A DNA stretch of 64,000 nucleotides. Source: an uncultured Bacteroidales bacterium. GTDB taxonomy: Bacteria > Bacteroidota > Bacteroidia > Bacteroidales > Muribaculaceae. Positions 1 to 9,978 of the stretch are shown here, one piece after another. A program made the translations under genes and the position numbers. The stretch's first letter is position 1. Each line of letters begins with the position of its first letter. The stretch is from contig CASENC010000035.1 in NCBI GenBank assembly GCA_949289215.1, positions 1 to 64,000 on the forward strand, written 5' to 3'. The notes below the pieces were generated by a model. That model saw only the letters and a list, made by a program, of their open reading frames with translations, did no database searches and was not told where the DNA came from.

Positions 1-121
1 TAGAAACAATAAGCATAAGCAATAACGTAAGTTTTATTGCAAATACGTAAATTTTCAGCTATTATATCGGCTATTTAAGCACTTTTAGAGCTAAATTCCT
101 TATTGCATAGTTCAATAAAAA

Positions 122-140
122 GTTTTAGCGGACACCAATA
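122..140 (+). repeat. orphan insertion-sequence end
   Basis: The 19 bases here match, with one small length difference in the T run, the right terminal repeat of the decayed insertion sequence at 13105-13467; the shared core is TTTTAGCGGACACCAATA. This is probably the outer end of a related element lying mostly left of the window, or a solo end left by deletion. No transposase sequence can be recognised in bases 1-121. Apart from this and the promoter that follows, I see nothing else in 1-279. Confidence 0.5.
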
Positions 141-157
141 AAAACAAATAAATTTGT

Positions 158-188
158 TTTGTTCTGCACTCGCCTTGCACTAACTTTG
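158..188 (+). promoter_or_regulatory. promoter of the thymidine kinase gene
   Basis: TTTG at 158-161 is followed after 19 bases by TAACTTTG at 181-188. This is a perfect fit to the Bacteroidota primary sigma consensus (TTTG, 19-21 bp, TAnnTTTG). The start codon at 280 lies about 85 bases past the expected transcription start. Confidence 0.7.
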
Positions 189-279
189 TAAACCGTTGCG
201 ATGGTAGGTTGCCGCTTGCGTTTTTTTAAGAAAATATGAGGTGTGCCGCTGCCGCAGCGAGTGTTTTTAATGAGTAATT

Positions 280-909
280 ATGAACCGTATAGGCAAATTA
301 TACTTCCGTTATGGTACGATGGGGTCGGCAAAGACGGCCCTGTTGCTTACGCAGGCTTATAATTTTGAAGAGCGTGGCATGGAATATTTGTGCATGAAAC
401 CTATTATCGACAGCCGTGAAAGCGATAATGTGATACGTTCGCGCATAGGCATCGAGCGCAAGTGCCTGTGGATTTACCCCGATACCGACCTTTACGAGTT
501 GGCCAAGGGATTGTTTGAAGATGCGCTGGTAGTGAAAGACTGGATACTCATCGATGAGGCACAGTTCCTCACCACGGCACAGGTTGACCAGCTTGCGCGT
601 GTGGTTGACGATTATGGCAGCAACGTGATATGCTACGGGTTGCGCACCGATTTCCAAACACACCTGTTTGAAGGGTCGAAGCGGCTGTTTGAAATTGCCG
701 ACAGCATCGATGAGATAAAGAGCACTTGCTCGTGCGGGCGCAAGACCATTGTCAATGCACGCATCGACAAGGATGGGAATATTCTCACCGATGGCGACCA
801 GGTGGAGATAGGCGGTAATGACAAGTATGTGGCACTGTGCCGCAATTGCTGGCGCAACCGCCGCATCGAGTCGGCCGAGCGCAATTCGTTGAAGTTTATG
901 CCCGAATAA
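280..909 (+). CDS. tdk: thymidine kinase, type II
   Basis: A cytosolic salvage enzyme that phosphorylates thymidine with ATP to dTMP. The 209-residue length is usual for the family. A P-loop GTMGSAKT lies at residues 12-19, the Walker B-like segment is LIDEAQF near residue 90, and the nucleoside-site motif GLRTDF follows near residue 120. The structural zinc site is formed by CSC near residue 148 and CRNC near the C-terminus. The ATG at 280 puts the P-loop at the expected distance from the N-terminus. It is monocistronic: its own promoter lies upstream and a strong hairpin follows the stop codon. The neighbouring gene is on the opposite strand. Identification is firm. Confidence 0.95.
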   Translation: MNRIGKLYFRYGTMGSAKTALLLTQAYNFEERGMEYLCMKPIIDSRESDNVIRSRIGIERKCLWIYPDTDLYELAKGLFEDALVVKDWILIDEAQFLTTAQVDQLARVVDDYGSNVICYGLRTDFQTHLFEGSKRLFEIADSIDEIKSTCSCGRKTIVNARIDKDGNILTDGDQVEIGGNDKYVALCRNCWRNRRIESAERNSLKFMPE

Positions 910-935
910 CAGATATTTGCCTGGAAAATAAAACA

Positions 936-976
936 AATGATGGCTGCAACTTGTTGAAAAAGTTGCAGCCATCATT
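936..976. terminator. bidirectional terminator between tdk and susD
   Basis: A perfect 17-bp stem (936-952 with 960-976) and a 7-base loop lie between two convergent genes, with A-rich sequence on the left and CTTTTA on the right. It can end both the tdk transcript (+) and the SusC/SusD transcript (-). Confidence 0.8.
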
Positions 977-1014
977 GCTTTTATGTGTTTATGCTTATTA
1001 TATGCGGCAGTTGT

Positions 1015-2727
1015 TTACCGGCGCAAGTTGGGGTTCTTTTCAGATTCCTTTGGCGGATAAATTTGATACATCGAAGATTCTCCGTTCCAACCTGCGGTAA
1101 TAGGCATTTCTTCCGATAATTTCAGATCCTCGGTCAGCGTGTAGGTGAACTTGTTTCCGTTTTCATCGACACTGGTGGTGAGTGTTCCGGCAGGAACAAG
1201 AATTTCGTCTTGTGCTCCAGCACGATAGTTATAAGCTTCTTCCAAGCGGTTCATGCGGAACTGGTCGGCACGGCGGGTTACAAGAGCGAATACGTTTCCG
1301 GCAACTTCGTAGCCGTGTTCCATATATGCAGCTTCGGCAAGGGCATCTCCACTGAGGCCGTCAACTTCGTTGACTTTTGTTATGTCGGCATAAGCACGTT
1401 GGCGCACTTGCTTGAGGGCTGTGCGGGCATCGCTTTCATATTTGCCCGAGCGTCCTGCAGCTTCGGCAAACCAGCAAAGAACCTCTGAATAACGTATAAT
1501 TTGGTGACGTTTGTTGATGCACATACCAGTCCAGTGCGGCTTGGTGTAGTCATACGGTTCTGCAATCGGGCTGCCGCCTGCATCGGCGTTAACGGTAAAT
1601 GCAACATACATCGGGCGATATTCGGTGATTACACCGTTGGTACCATTATATGGTTGCCCATCGCGAGTTGCCCACCAGTCAACTGTATTAACATGGTCGG
1701 TTAGCAGGATTTGTTTTGCAAATATTGCATCTTTACGCGGCCCGTCGGGATAATTTTTCCAGAATCGGCGTTCGGGCAGGAAGTCACCCCAACCGCCATC
1801 AATGCTTACAAACTGGTGGCAAGACGAAAGTTGCGAGTCGCCATCGGTCCAACCGCCAAGTGTTGCGTTGTAGTCGATGCCGAGCAATGTTTCGTTGTGG
1901 TGGTTCATGCCATAAGAGTAAACATTGTTCCAGTCGGGGAGCAGCGATTGGTCATAGGTGCCGTTGTTCACGCCGTCAACCACTTCCTTGGCCTTGTCGG
2001 CTGCCATCCCGTAATATTCGGTCTTGTTAAGCGGATAGCCTGCCATGGCCATATACACGGCTGCCAGTGTGGCTTTTACGGTTTGTTGCGAGACATACAC
2101 GTTTTGCCCATCTATCGAGCGGTTGTCACCTGTGTATTTTGCCGGAAGGTTGCAATTCTCGGCTGCAGTGAGGTCCGACACGATTTGGCCATATACGCCT
2201 TCAACCGATGTCAACGTGGTTTGGTTGTTGTCGGGGATATTGTGCAGGTTGATTGGGAGCGGTCCGAAGATGCGCACCAGGCTGAAGTAAGAGAAAGCAC
2301 GCCAGTAATAGGCCTGTCCCATGGCTATATTTATTTCTTCTTGCGTGGTGGCTGCGCCCGGAGCGTTGTCGATAATCATGTTGGCTGCCTCTATGATTGT
2401 GTACAAGCGGCGCCAGTTGTCATCAAGCCCCTTGGTATCTGACGGCACTTCAAATGCATCGGCCGACAGGTATGCACCCTTGTTTGAACCTGTGGTGGAA
2501 GTCACGTCGTCACCCTGGCATTGCACAATCATCGGGTTAGAGTTGCACTGGAATGCTTGTATCATGGCATATAGTGAATATACGCCCATGTCAAGTTCCT
2601 TTTGGTTTGAATAAAATTCATCGGGTACCAATTTCCCCTTGGGGTCCTCGGTAAGGAAATCGTTGCATGAGGTTGCCGGCAGAAGTGCTGCTGCCACAAG
2701 GCAACCCAGTAATATTTTGTTTTTCAT
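1015..2727 (-). CDS. SusD/RagB family nutrient-binding lipoprotein
   Basis: A 570-residue surface lipoprotein that caps a SusC-type transporter and binds its ligand. The N-terminus is a lipoprotein signal with lipobox ATSC and Cys21, followed by the family-typical segment NDFLTEDPKGKL. An early helical part with a typical YYWRAFSYFSLVRIFG segment (helical TPR-like SusD fold) and the RYSEVLCWFAEAAGRSG segment of the SusD C-terminal region are both visible. It starts 28 bases after the end of the SusC gene on the same strand, so the two are co-transcribed as a pair. No glycoside hydrolase, peptidase or sensor gene adjoins the pair, so the substrate cannot be inferred. Confidence 0.95.
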   Translation of the reverse strand: MKNKILLGCLVAAALLPATSCNDFLTEDPKGKLVPDEFYSNQKELDMGVYSLYAMIQAFQCNSNPMIVQCQGDDVTSTTGSNKGAYLSADAFEVPSDTKGLDDNWRRLYTIIEAANMIIDNAPGAATTQEEINIAMGQAYYWRAFSYFSLVRIFGPLPINLHNIPDNNQTTLTSVEGVYGQIVSDLTAAENCNLPAKYTGDNRSIDGQNVYVSQQTVKATLAAVYMAMAGYPLNKTEYYGMAADKAKEVVDGVNNGTYDQSLLPDWNNVYSYGMNHHNETLLGIDYNATLGGWTDGDSQLSSCHQFVSIDGGWGDFLPERRFWKNYPDGPRKDAIFAKQILLTDHVNTVDWWATRDGQPYNGTNGVITEYRPMYVAFTVNADAGGSPIAEPYDYTKPHWTGMCINKRHQIIRYSEVLCWFAEAAGRSGKYESDARTALKQVRQRAYADITKVNEVDGLSGDALAEAAYMEHGYEVAGNVFALVTRRADQFRMNRLEEAYNYRAGAQDEILVPAGTLTTSVDENGNKFTYTLTEDLKLSEEMPITAGWNGESSMYQIYPPKESEKNPNLRR

Positions 2728-2754
2728 AATGAATTTTGTCTGTGTGTGTGATGT

Positions 2755-5700
2755 TTAGAAATTCATGCGTACGCCGAATGTATAAGTTCTCGGAACAGGG
2801 TGCGTACCGGTGTCGATACCTGCGGCGCGGTCGCCATAGCTGTCAGAGAAAGAGAAGCCGGCAGGGTCGATACCCTTGTAGCCTGTAATGGTAAAGAGGT
2901 TCTGGATGCTGAAGCTGAAGCGGAAGTCGGCAATCTTGGCCACGCGCTTGGGCAATTCGTAGGCAAGAGTGATGTTTTCGCAACGGAAGTAGTTGGCATC
3001 TTCAACCCATTTCGACGAGTTACCTATGTATTGGTTGTTGGTAACATTCGGGTCGGGCATTGTCTTGCCAATTTCGTCTATGTAGCCTGCTGCGGTGAAC
3101 ATACGCGAGTTACCTATCTTGGAATTCATTGCAAAACGCAGTGCGTTGAGGCGTTGTGCACCGAACGAGGCGTTGAAGAATGCATTGAGCGTCCAGTTCT
3201 TGTAGCGTACCATGTTGTTCCAGCCGAAGGTGAAGTCGGGTGAAGCCTTGCCGAGCACCACGCGGTCGTCGGCGGTCGGGGTGCGGGTTATCGAGCCATC
3301 GGCGGCACGGTAGGTGTCGAAACCTTCGGCATCGATGCCTGCCCATTCATATCCGTAGAGTGTGCCTATAGGTTCGCCTTCCTTGATTATGGAGCAATCG
3401 GTGATTACCGACTGGAACGAACCGCCATATATAATGGGCTGTTGTGCGGTAAGTTTCTTTACTTCGTTCTTAAGGTAGCTGCCGTTGATTGATGTTGTCC
3501 ACGTCCAGTCCTTGTTGTCGATGATGTTGGCCGAGATGGCGATGTCGATACCCGAGTTGGCCACTTCACCGGCGTTAATCAGGTAAGATGTGCCGCCAAG
3601 GTAGTCGGCGAGTTGCGTATAAAGCAATGCATCGGTGGTGCGCTTGTTGAAGTAGTCGATGGTAAGGCCTATGCGGTTGTCGAGGAACCCGAAGTCGATA
3701 CCCACGTCAAATTGCTTGGTCTTTTCCCACTTTACATCGGGAGTGGCAAGAGTGTTGGCCCAGTAGCCTGTCACACCGCTGCTTGAACCGAAGTAAGTGG
3801 TGGTTTGTGCCATGAGTCCGAGTGTTGAGTACGGGTCGATATCCTGGTTGCCGATTATACCGTAGCTTACGCGCAACTTTAAGTTGTTCATCACGCGGCG
3901 GGCATTTTCCATGAAACTTTCATTCGAGATGGTCCATGCGGCTGCTATCGACGGGAAGTAACCCCATTTTTCGTTGGAGAAACGGCTCGAACCGTCGGCA
4001 CGGAACGTACCGGTGAGCAAATAGCGATCGTCGAAGTTGTAAATCACGCGGGCCACACCCGAAAGCAATGCCCATTCCGAGTAGCTGTTTGAAGCGTCGC
4101 GAGTGGCGGCATTCTTAACGTCCCAGTAGCCCACGGCCTCGGCTTGCAGGTTGTCGCCGGTGAGCCCCATCGAGCGAGATGTGCTCTTGGTTGCTTCCCA
4201 TACGCCTGTTGCCGTCAGGTGGTGTTTGTCGTTCCAAGTGTGGGTGTATGTGATATTGTTTGACGATTGCAACAATACACGTTGCATATTGTCGTTGCTC
4301 ATGCTGTTTTGTCCTGCACCATATACGGTTTCGGGCGAGAAGTTGTACCATGTGTAATTATAATAGTCGATACCGTTGCTGGTGGTGAAAGTAAGCCCCG
4401 GGGCGATGTTGAATCGCAGGTCGATGTGGCCGTTAAGCACGTCGCGGCGGCGTTCGTTGTCGCAAGCCGATATGATACCGTAAGCATTCTTTTCGATTGT
4501 GCTGTATGGGTCGGTGGCGAAGTTGCCGTTGGCATCATACATATTCATGGCCGGCGATGAGTTGAAGGCTATCCACAGCGGGTTGCTGGTACCCATGGTC
4601 ATGCCGCCAAGTCCCTTGCCTATGCCTCGCGATGCGTTCACGTCGAGGTTCACGTCGAGCCAATCGGTCATCTTGGCGCGAAGGTTGGCCTTTGCTGCAA
4701 ATCGCTCATATTGGCTCTCCTCGATTACGCCTTCATGTTTCATGTAGTTGCCCGAGATGTACATTTGCATGTCCTCCGAGCCTTTCGAGAACACGAGTTT
4801 GTAGTTTTGGGTGATACCGGTGCGGAACATTTGGTCAACCCAGTCGATGCCCGGATTTGTTCCGTCCAGGTAATCGGCAACGTCCGAGCGGTTGATGCCG
4901 TTATATTTTACGAGGGCTTCGGCATAGGTTTTTGCATCCATCATTTCGGGCAGGTTGTAGGCTTGCGATATGCCCACTTGTGCGTCGAATGTGATGTTGG
5001 TTTGACCTGCCACACCGCCCTTGGTGGTGATGATGACAACACCGTTTGCACCGCGTGAACCGTAGATGGCCGTCGATGATGCGTCTTTAAGGATTTGCAT
5101 ACTTTGTATGTCCTCGGGGTTGATGCCTTCAAGGCCCGATTCACGTACCATTCCGTCAACCACATATAGCGGGTCGTTGCTCTTGTTGATTGAGTTGGTA
5201 CCGCGGATACGGATTTTCACCGAACCGCCGGGCAGCCCGTCGCTAACGACGTTGACACCGGCAACGCGGCCTTGCAGAGCGTCGCTCACTTGTGTGATGG
5301 GTTGGTCGCGGAACGACTTGTTGTCGAGCACGGCAACCGATCCGGCGAGGTCGGCCTTGCGCACCGAGCCGTAACCTACAACCACCACTTCGTCAAGGAC
5401 TTCGGTGTCCTCGGTCATGGAGATGTCGAAACTCTTTTGCCCGTTGGTTTTGATTTCTTGGGTTTCATAGCCTATGTATGACAGCCGCAAGGTTGCTCCG
5501 GGCTTTACTTTCAAAGCGAAATAACCGTTAATGTCTGTAACAACGCCGTTGGAAGTCCCGTCTTCAACGACGCTCACACCGATTAGTGGTTCACCGTTTT
5601 TGCCGGTTACCGTACCATTTACACTCACTTTCTGGGATTGTGCAGCTGTGATGCTGCTGCCTGAAGTTGTGGCAGATGCGTAGAAACATTGCCCCGATGC

Positions 5701-5793
5701 AATCAAGAACATGGAGGGCAAGATTGTCCGCAAAATAGATTTTGACCATGTAGTTCCGTGATTATACTTCCATGGTTTTTGTTTTAGCTTCAT
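2755..5793 (-). CDS. SusC/RagA family TonB-dependent outer-membrane transporter
   Basis: A 1012-residue outer-membrane receptor that imports a ligand delivered by the SusD partner, powered by TonB. After an N-terminal export signal comes a carboxypeptidase-regulatory-like domain (about residues 55-130, with GEPLIGVSVVEDGT and GYETQEI). A TonB-box-like segment EVLDEVVVVGYG follows, then the plug domain with the family signature DASSTAIYGSRGANGVVIITTKGG, and a long beta-barrel ending in aromatic FGVRMNF as outer-membrane proteins do. It is the first gene of a two-gene operon with the SusD gene. The ligand is unknown. Confidence 0.95.
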   Translation of the reverse strand: MKLKQKPWKYNHGTTWSKSILRTILPSMFLIASGQCFYASATTSGSSITAAQSQKVSVNGTVTGKNGEPLIGVSVVEDGTSNGVVTDINGYFALKVKPGATLRLSYIGYETQEIKTNGQKSFDISMTEDTEVLDEVVVVGYGSVRKADLAGSVAVLDNKSFRDQPITQVSDALQGRVAGVNVVSDGLPGGSVKIRIRGTNSINKSNDPLYVVDGMVRESGLEGINPEDIQSMQILKDASSTAIYGSRGANGVVIITTKGGVAGQTNITFDAQVGISQAYNLPEMMDAKTYAEALVKYNGINRSDVADYLDGTNPGIDWVDQMFRTGITQNYKLVFSKGSEDMQMYISGNYMKHEGVIEESQYERFAAKANLRAKMTDWLDVNLDVNASRGIGKGLGGMTMGTSNPLWIAFNSSPAMNMYDANGNFATDPYSTIEKNAYGIISACDNERRRDVLNGHIDLRFNIAPGLTFTTSNGIDYYNYTWYNFSPETVYGAGQNSMSNDNMQRVLLQSSNNITYTHTWNDKHHLTATGVWEATKSTSRSMGLTGDNLQAEAVGYWDVKNAATRDASNSYSEWALLSGVARVIYNFDDRYLLTGTFRADGSSRFSNEKWGYFPSIAAAWTISNESFMENARRVMNNLKLRVSYGIIGNQDIDPYSTLGLMAQTTTYFGSSSGVTGYWANTLATPDVKWEKTKQFDVGIDFGFLDNRIGLTIDYFNKRTTDALLYTQLADYLGGTSYLINAGEVANSGIDIAISANIIDNKDWTWTTSINGSYLKNEVKKLTAQQPIIYGGSFQSVITDCSIIKEGEPIGTLYGYEWAGIDAEGFDTYRAADGSITRTPTADDRVVLGKASPDFTFGWNNMVRYKNWTLNAFFNASFGAQRLNALRFAMNSKIGNSRMFTAAGYIDEIGKTMPDPNVTNNQYIGNSSKWVEDANYFRCENITLAYELPKRVAKIADFRFSFSIQNLFTITGYKGIDPAGFSFSDSYGDRAAGIDTGTHPVPRTYTFGVRMNF

Positions 5794-5846
5794 GTTTTTA
5801 GGTGTTTACTATTTAACCAAAATAAATTGATTTTGCAAAATCTTGT

Positions 5847-5880
5847 CAAATATAAATAAATAAAAATTCAGTAATACAAT
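5847..5880 (-). promoter_or_regulatory. probable promoter of the susCD pair
   Basis: Read on the minus strand, ATTG (5880-5877) is followed after 22 bases by TATATTTG (5854-5847), a full match to the -7 consensus but with a weak -33 box. It lies about 55 bases before the start codon. The rest of the gap to 6022 contains an eight-C run at 5882-5890 and no gene. Confidence 0.5.
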
Positions 5881-6022
5881 CACCCCCCCCATTTTTAGCA
5901 ATATTTAACGTTTTAGATATTGATTTATATTTAAATGGAATGAGAGATGGTGTGGATGGTGCTGTAGTCAGGAATTGTTATGATGTATGGGCGGCACCAA
6001 CCAAGGCTGCAGGCAGTGAATG

Positions 6023-6081
6023 AAAACGGGCAGTGGGGGATCGACGCGGTGTTGCCCGTCGTTTCCCCCACTGCCCGTTTT
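6023..6081. terminator. terminator of the aspS-nif3-zinc-ribbon operon
   Basis: A perfect 18-bp stem (6023-6040 with 6064-6081), with an AAAA side and a TTTT side, lies just past the end of the minus-strand gene at 6109. The 23-base loop can fold further. It is strong enough to act in either direction. Confidence 0.75.
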
Positions 6082-6108
6082 GTGTTTATGGGTGTGTCGG
6101 CAGCTTGG

Positions 6109-6894
6109 TTATTTTGCAGCTGTTTCTTCGCCTTCTTTCACGCCGGCAAGTTCCGGGTCGATGAGGATGCGGCCGCAATATTCACACACGATTACCTTTT
6201 TGTGCATCTTTATTTCCATTTGGCGTTGTGGCGGGATGCGGTTGAAGCATCCACCGCAAGCATCGCGCTGGATATATACGATGCCCAATCCGTTACGTGC
6301 GTTCTTGCGAATGCGCTTGAATGCCGTTAACAAGCGCGGCTCGATTTTGCCTTCAAGTTTCTTGGCCTGTTCGCGCAGCTTTTCTTCGTCTTGTTTTGTT
6401 TCCGAAACAATTTCGTTCAGCTCGCCTTTCTTTTCTTCGAGTATATGATTACGGTCGGCAAGGTTGTCTTCGGCCGTAGCCACATCGGCGTTGCGCTGTT
6501 CTATTTGTTTTGTAAATTCATTGATGCGCTTTTCGGCGAGTTCTATGTTGAGGTGTTCATATTCGATTTCCTTGGTAAGGAAGTCGAATTCGCGGTTGTT
6601 GCGCACGTTGTTTTGCTGTTCGGTATATTTGTCGATGCGGGCTTTTGCCTCGTCGATGTCGCGTTTTTGCTTTTTCACGTCGTCATCGAGCTTTTCGATG
6701 TCGTTTTTGTAGTTTTGTATGCGTGTCTGCAATCCGGCGACCTCGTCTTCAAGGTCTTGCACTTCGAGGGGCAGCTCGCCGCGGATGGTCTTTATGCGGT
6801 CAACCTCCGACAATATGGTCTGCAACTGGTAGAGGGTCTTGAGACGCTCTTCGACGGTCAATTCTTTTTCTTGTTTAGTCTTATCGTTAGCCAT
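6109..6894 (-). CDS. C4-type zinc-ribbon coiled-coil protein
   Basis: A cytosolic 261-residue protein. Residues about 15-190 are a highly charged heptad-rich coiled coil (many E, K, D, R and I/L). The C-terminus carries a zinc ribbon with CGGCF near residue 212 and CEYCGRIL near residue 240. This matches the widespread C4-type zinc-ribbon family (zf-RING_7), commonly encoded beside Nif3-like genes. Its molecular role is not established; a nucleic-acid-related function has been suggested for the family. It overlaps the end of the Nif3-like gene by 8 bases, so translation is probably coupled. Confidence 0.85.
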   Translation of the reverse strand: MANDKTKQEKELTVEERLKTLYQLQTILSEVDRIKTIRGELPLEVQDLEDEVAGLQTRIQNYKNDIEKLDDDVKKQKRDIDEAKARIDKYTEQQNNVRNNREFDFLTKEIEYEHLNIELAEKRINEFTKQIEQRNADVATAEDNLADRNHILEEKKGELNEIVSETKQDEEKLREQAKKLEGKIEPRLLTAFKRIRKNARNGLGIVYIQRDACGGCFNRIPPQRQMEIKMHKKVIVCEYCGRILIDPELAGVKEGEETAAK

Positions 6895-7981
6895 AACTTA
6901 TTGGATTTTTATCCTCTTCAGCATAATAGGTTGCAAAGTTAGGGAAATTTTTCTGAATTATGTCATAAAAAATTTCTTTTGTGCATTGTTCGCTCTCATA
7001 ATGCCCTATGTCGGCCAGCACTATGCTGTCGGCATGGGTGGTGAAGTCGTGGTATTTGAGGTCGCCGCACATATACAGGTCGGCTCCTGCTGCAATGGCG
7101 TTGCCTATGAATTCGGCACCGGCACCGCCGCACAATGCCACGCGGTGCACCATGCGCCGTGCGTCGCCTGCATAGGGGATAGCCCCTATGCCGAGGGCTT
7201 GTTTCACCCATGCAATGTATTCATTTGCCGGCATGGGCGTTTTTAGGCTTCCTATAACGCCTAATCCTGCCGATGTGATGTCGTTGGCAAGTGGAATGAG
7301 GTCGAATGCCGGTTCTTCATAGGGGTGTGCCTTGAGCATGGCTTGCACCACCCGGCCGGATATTGCCGTGGGGAACACCACCTCGATGCGCGTTTCGGCT
7401 TCGGTGTGGCTTTGTCCTACGGTGCCTATGGCCGGGTCGGCTCCGGGGAGTGGGCGGTAAGTACCCCGTCCGTCGGTCATGTAGCCGCAACGGTCGTAAT
7501 TGCCCATGCGGCCTGCTCCTGCGTTCCACAACGCTTCGCTCACGGCATTGCTGTAAGCCGAGGGAACGAAAACCGCCAATTTTATCAGCTTGCCTTGCTG
7601 TGGCACAAGTGTGCGCATTGCCGTAAGCCCCGCGCGGCGGCCTGTTGCCCATGACACGCCGCCCGGTGCGCTGTCCATATTGGTGTGTGCCGAGTATATT
7701 GCAATGTCGTGCTTCAAGGCTTTGGCCACGATGCGCTCGGTGGCAGTGCGGCCTGTGATGCGCTTCAGCCCGCGGAAGAGCAGCGGGTGGTGCGAAATCA
7801 CAAGGTTGGCTCCGCGGCCGATGGCCTCGTCAACGACGGCCTCGGTGGCATCGACGCACAGCACGGCTCCGGTTGCTTCACGGTCGGTGTCGCCAACCTG
7901 CAAGCCGGCATTGTCCCACTCTTCTTGTAACCATAAGGGGGCGTATTTTTCAATAGCCCCCGTTATTTCGCTTATTTTCAT
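6887..7981 (-). CDS. Nif3-like dinuclear metal-centre protein (DUF34)
   Basis: A 364-residue member of the YbgI/YqfO/NIF3 family, whose members form hexameric toroids with a two-metal site. Metal-ligand motifs are visible: ISHHPLLF near residue 63, AHTNMDSAP near residue 98, and DIGHYESE near the C-terminus. The middle (about 125-235, including [10 protein letters not shown]) is the PII-like insertion seen in the longer bacterial members. It is often annotated as GTP cyclohydrolase I type 2, but the physiological reaction is unsettled. It overlaps aspS by 4 bases (ATGA) and the zinc-ribbon gene by 8, which points to one tightly coupled operon. Confidence 0.9.
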   Translation of the reverse strand: MKISEITGAIEKYAPLWLQEEWDNAGLQVGDTDREATGAVLCVDATEAVVDEAIGRGANLVISHHPLLFRGLKRITGRTATERIVAKALKHDIAIYSAHTNMDSAPGGVSWATGRRAGLTAMRTLVPQQGKLIKLAVFVPSAYSNAVSEALWNAGAGRMGNYDRCGYMTDGRGTYRPLPGADPAIGTVGQSHTEAETRIEVVFPTAISGRVVQAMLKAHPYEEPAFDLIPLANDITSAGLGVIGSLKTPMPANEYIAWVKQALGIGAIPYAGDARRMVHRVALCGGAGAEFIGNAIAAGADLYMCGDLKYHDFTTHADSIVLADIGHYESEQCTKEIFYDIIQKNFPNFATYYAEEDKNPISYG

Positions 7982-9750
7982 TTTTTGTTTTTCTCGATGC
8001 GTTCGGTATCGACTTTGATGTAAAGCTCGTCGAGCTGCTCTTGGTCGAGTGCGCTTGGTGCATCGTTCATCATGTCGCGACCCGAGTTGTTCTTGGGGAA
8101 CGCGATTGTGTCGCGGATGCTGTCGAGCCCGGCAAGCATCGACACGAAGCGGTCGAAGCCGAATGCCAGCCCGGCGTGCGGCGGTGCGCCATACTTGAAT
8201 GCCTCCATGAGGAACCCGAATTGGGCTTGTGCGCGTTCTTCGGTGAACCCAAGCAGGGCAAACATCTTGTCTTGCAACTTGGGATCGTGGATACGGATGC
8301 TGCCGCCGCCCAGTTCAACGCCGTTGACAACCATGTCGTAGGCATTGGCTCGCACGTTGCCGGTATCGCTGTCGAGCAACGGGATATCTTCGTCTTTCGG
8401 CTTGGTGAAGGGGTGGTGCATTGCATAGTAGCGTTGGGTTTCTTCGTCCCATTCAAACATGGGGAAGTCGATAACCCACAACGGGGCAAACGTGTTTTTG
8501 TCGCGCAATCCCAGGCGATTGCCCATCTCAAGGCGCAATTCGTTGAGAGCCTTGCGTGTGGGCATGGTCTTGCCTGCGAGTATCAACAGCAGGTCGCCCG
8601 GCTTTGCTTCGCAACGCCCGGTCCATGCCTTCAGGTCGTCTTCGCTGTAGAATTTGCCCACGCTGCTCTTTATCGAGCCGTCGGCTTCCAGTTTTACCCA
8701 TACGAGACCTTTTGCGCCGATTTGCGGACGCTTTACAAAGTCGGTGAGTTCGTCAAGCTGCTTGCGGGTGTATCCGGCACAGCCCGGTGCGCATATTGCA
8801 CCGACATATTCGGCCGAGTCGAATACACTGAAGTTGTGCCCCTCGGTGAGGTCTTTCAGTTCCACGAATGTCATTCCGAAACGAATGTCGGGCTTGTCGC
8901 TGCCATACAGCCGCATGGCATCGGCCCACGTCATGCGCGGGAACGGCTCGGTGAAATCGATGTCGCGCACATATTTGAATATGTGTTTTACAAGGCCTTC
9001 AAACATTTGCAACACGTCTTCCTGCTCTACAAACGACATCTCGCAGTCGATTTGCGTGAATTCGGGTTGACGGTCGGCGCGCAAGTCTTCGTCACGGAAG
9101 CACTTGGCAATTTGGAAATAACGGTCGAAACCTGCCACCATGAGCAGCTGCTTGTAAAGTTGCGGCGACTGCGGCAGGGCATAGAATTGCCCCGGATTCA
9201 TGCGCGATGGCACCACGAAGTCGCGTGCGCCCTCGGGAGTGGATTTTACGAGTATCGGCGTTTCCACTTCAAGGAACCCGTGGTCGTTGAGATATTTGCG
9301 CAACTCGAAACCCATGCGGTGGCGCAACTCAAGGTTGCGGCGCACTGCGTTGCGGCGTAAGTCGAGGTAGCGGAACTGCATACGCAGGTCGTCGCCCCCG
9401 TCGGAGTTGTCTTCGATGGTGAAAGGCGGTACTTCGCTGCGGTTCAATATATTAAGCTCGTTGGCGATGATTTCTATTTCTCCGGTCGGGATATTGGCAT
9501 TCTTGCTTTGGCGTTCCGACACCGTGCCGCGCACTTGTATCACGAATTCGCGGCCAAGGTGGTTGGCGCGATCGCACAATTCGGCATTGATTTCGTTGTT
9601 GAACACTATCTGGGTGATGCCGTAGCGGTCGCGCAAGTCAACGAAGGTCATGCCTCCGAGCTTGCGGCTGCGTTGTACCCAGCCTGCCAAGGTCACCACT
9701 TCGCCGGCGTTTGCAAGGCGAAGCTCTCCACAAGTTTTTGTCCTATACAT
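7978..9750 (-). CDS. aspS: aspartyl-tRNA synthetase
   Basis: Charges tRNA(Asp) with aspartate in the cytosol. The 590 residues fit the bacterial type: an N-terminal OB anticodon-binding domain (about 1-105), the class II catalytic core, and an inserted GAD domain. Class II motif 2 is seen as [18 protein letters not shown] and motif 3 as [13 protein letters not shown] near residue 540. It is the first gene of a three-gene minus-strand operon. Whether it is discriminating (Asp only) cannot be told by eye. Confidence 0.97.
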   Translation of the reverse strand: MYRTKTCGELRLANAGEVVTLAGWVQRSRKLGGMTFVDLRDRYGITQIVFNNEINAELCDRANHLGREFVIQVRGTVSERQSKNANIPTGEIEIIANELNILNRSEVPPFTIEDNSDGGDDLRMQFRYLDLRRNAVRRNLELRHRMGFELRKYLNDHGFLEVETPILVKSTPEGARDFVVPSRMNPGQFYALPQSPQLYKQLLMVAGFDRYFQIAKCFRDEDLRADRQPEFTQIDCEMSFVEQEDVLQMFEGLVKHIFKYVRDIDFTEPFPRMTWADAMRLYGSDKPDIRFGMTFVELKDLTEGHNFSVFDSAEYVGAICAPGCAGYTRKQLDELTDFVKRPQIGAKGLVWVKLEADGSIKSSVGKFYSEDDLKAWTGRCEAKPGDLLLILAGKTMPTRKALNELRLEMGNRLGLRDKNTFAPLWVIDFPMFEWDEETQRYYAMHHPFTKPKDEDIPLLDSDTGNVRANAYDMVVNGVELGGGSIRIHDPKLQDKMFALLGFTEERAQAQFGFLMEAFKYGAPPHAGLAFGFDRFVSMLAGLDSIRDTIAFPKNNSGRDMMNDAPSALDQEQLDELYIKVDTERIEKNKK

Positions 9751-9829
9751 ATTTATATATAATAATTGTTATTTGCCAAAATTCAAGATATGGTTGCCGG
9801 CACCATGGCACACGCAACCAAATATCGTG

Positions 9830-9837
9830 CAAATTTA
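9830..9837 (-). promoter_or_regulatory. possible -7 box of the aspS operon
   Basis: On the minus strand this reads TAAATTTG, a match to TAnnTTTG, about 80 bases before the aspS start. The best upstream box (ATTG at 9865-9862) is 24 bases away, longer than usual, so the call is tentative. Confidence 0.4.
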
Positions 9838-9965
9838 CAACATATTCGCCACACACGGTACCAATATCCTGCCTAATTTTTCACGAGATATTGAATTGTG
9901 TCGGGTATTGTGCCGGGCCGACGAATTAATCGGCGGATTTTGTGCATCGATATGTAAAATTTTTG

Positions 9966-9973
9966 TATTTTTG
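9966..9973 (+). promoter_or_regulatory. promoter of the structured RNA at 9979
   Basis: TATTTTTG matches the TAnnTTTG -7 consensus, with TTTG at 9939-9942 as a -33 box (23-base spacer, slightly long). Transcription would start near 9979, exactly where the structured RNA begins. Confidence 0.55.
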
Positions 9974-9978
9974 TAAAT

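Noticed and set aside
298-975. Long open frame on the minus strand over tdk
   Set aside because: It lies fully antisense to thymidine kinase, has no family pattern, and arises from the GC-rich codon use of the true gene.
5882-5890. Run of eight C as a phase-variable tract for susCD
   Set aside because: It lies upstream of the likely promoter and outside coding sequence; nothing indicates an effect on expression.
8041-9360. 439-codon plus-strand frame over aspS
   Set aside because: Antisense shadow of a firmly identified aspS; His/Cys-rich composition typical of out-of-frame reading.
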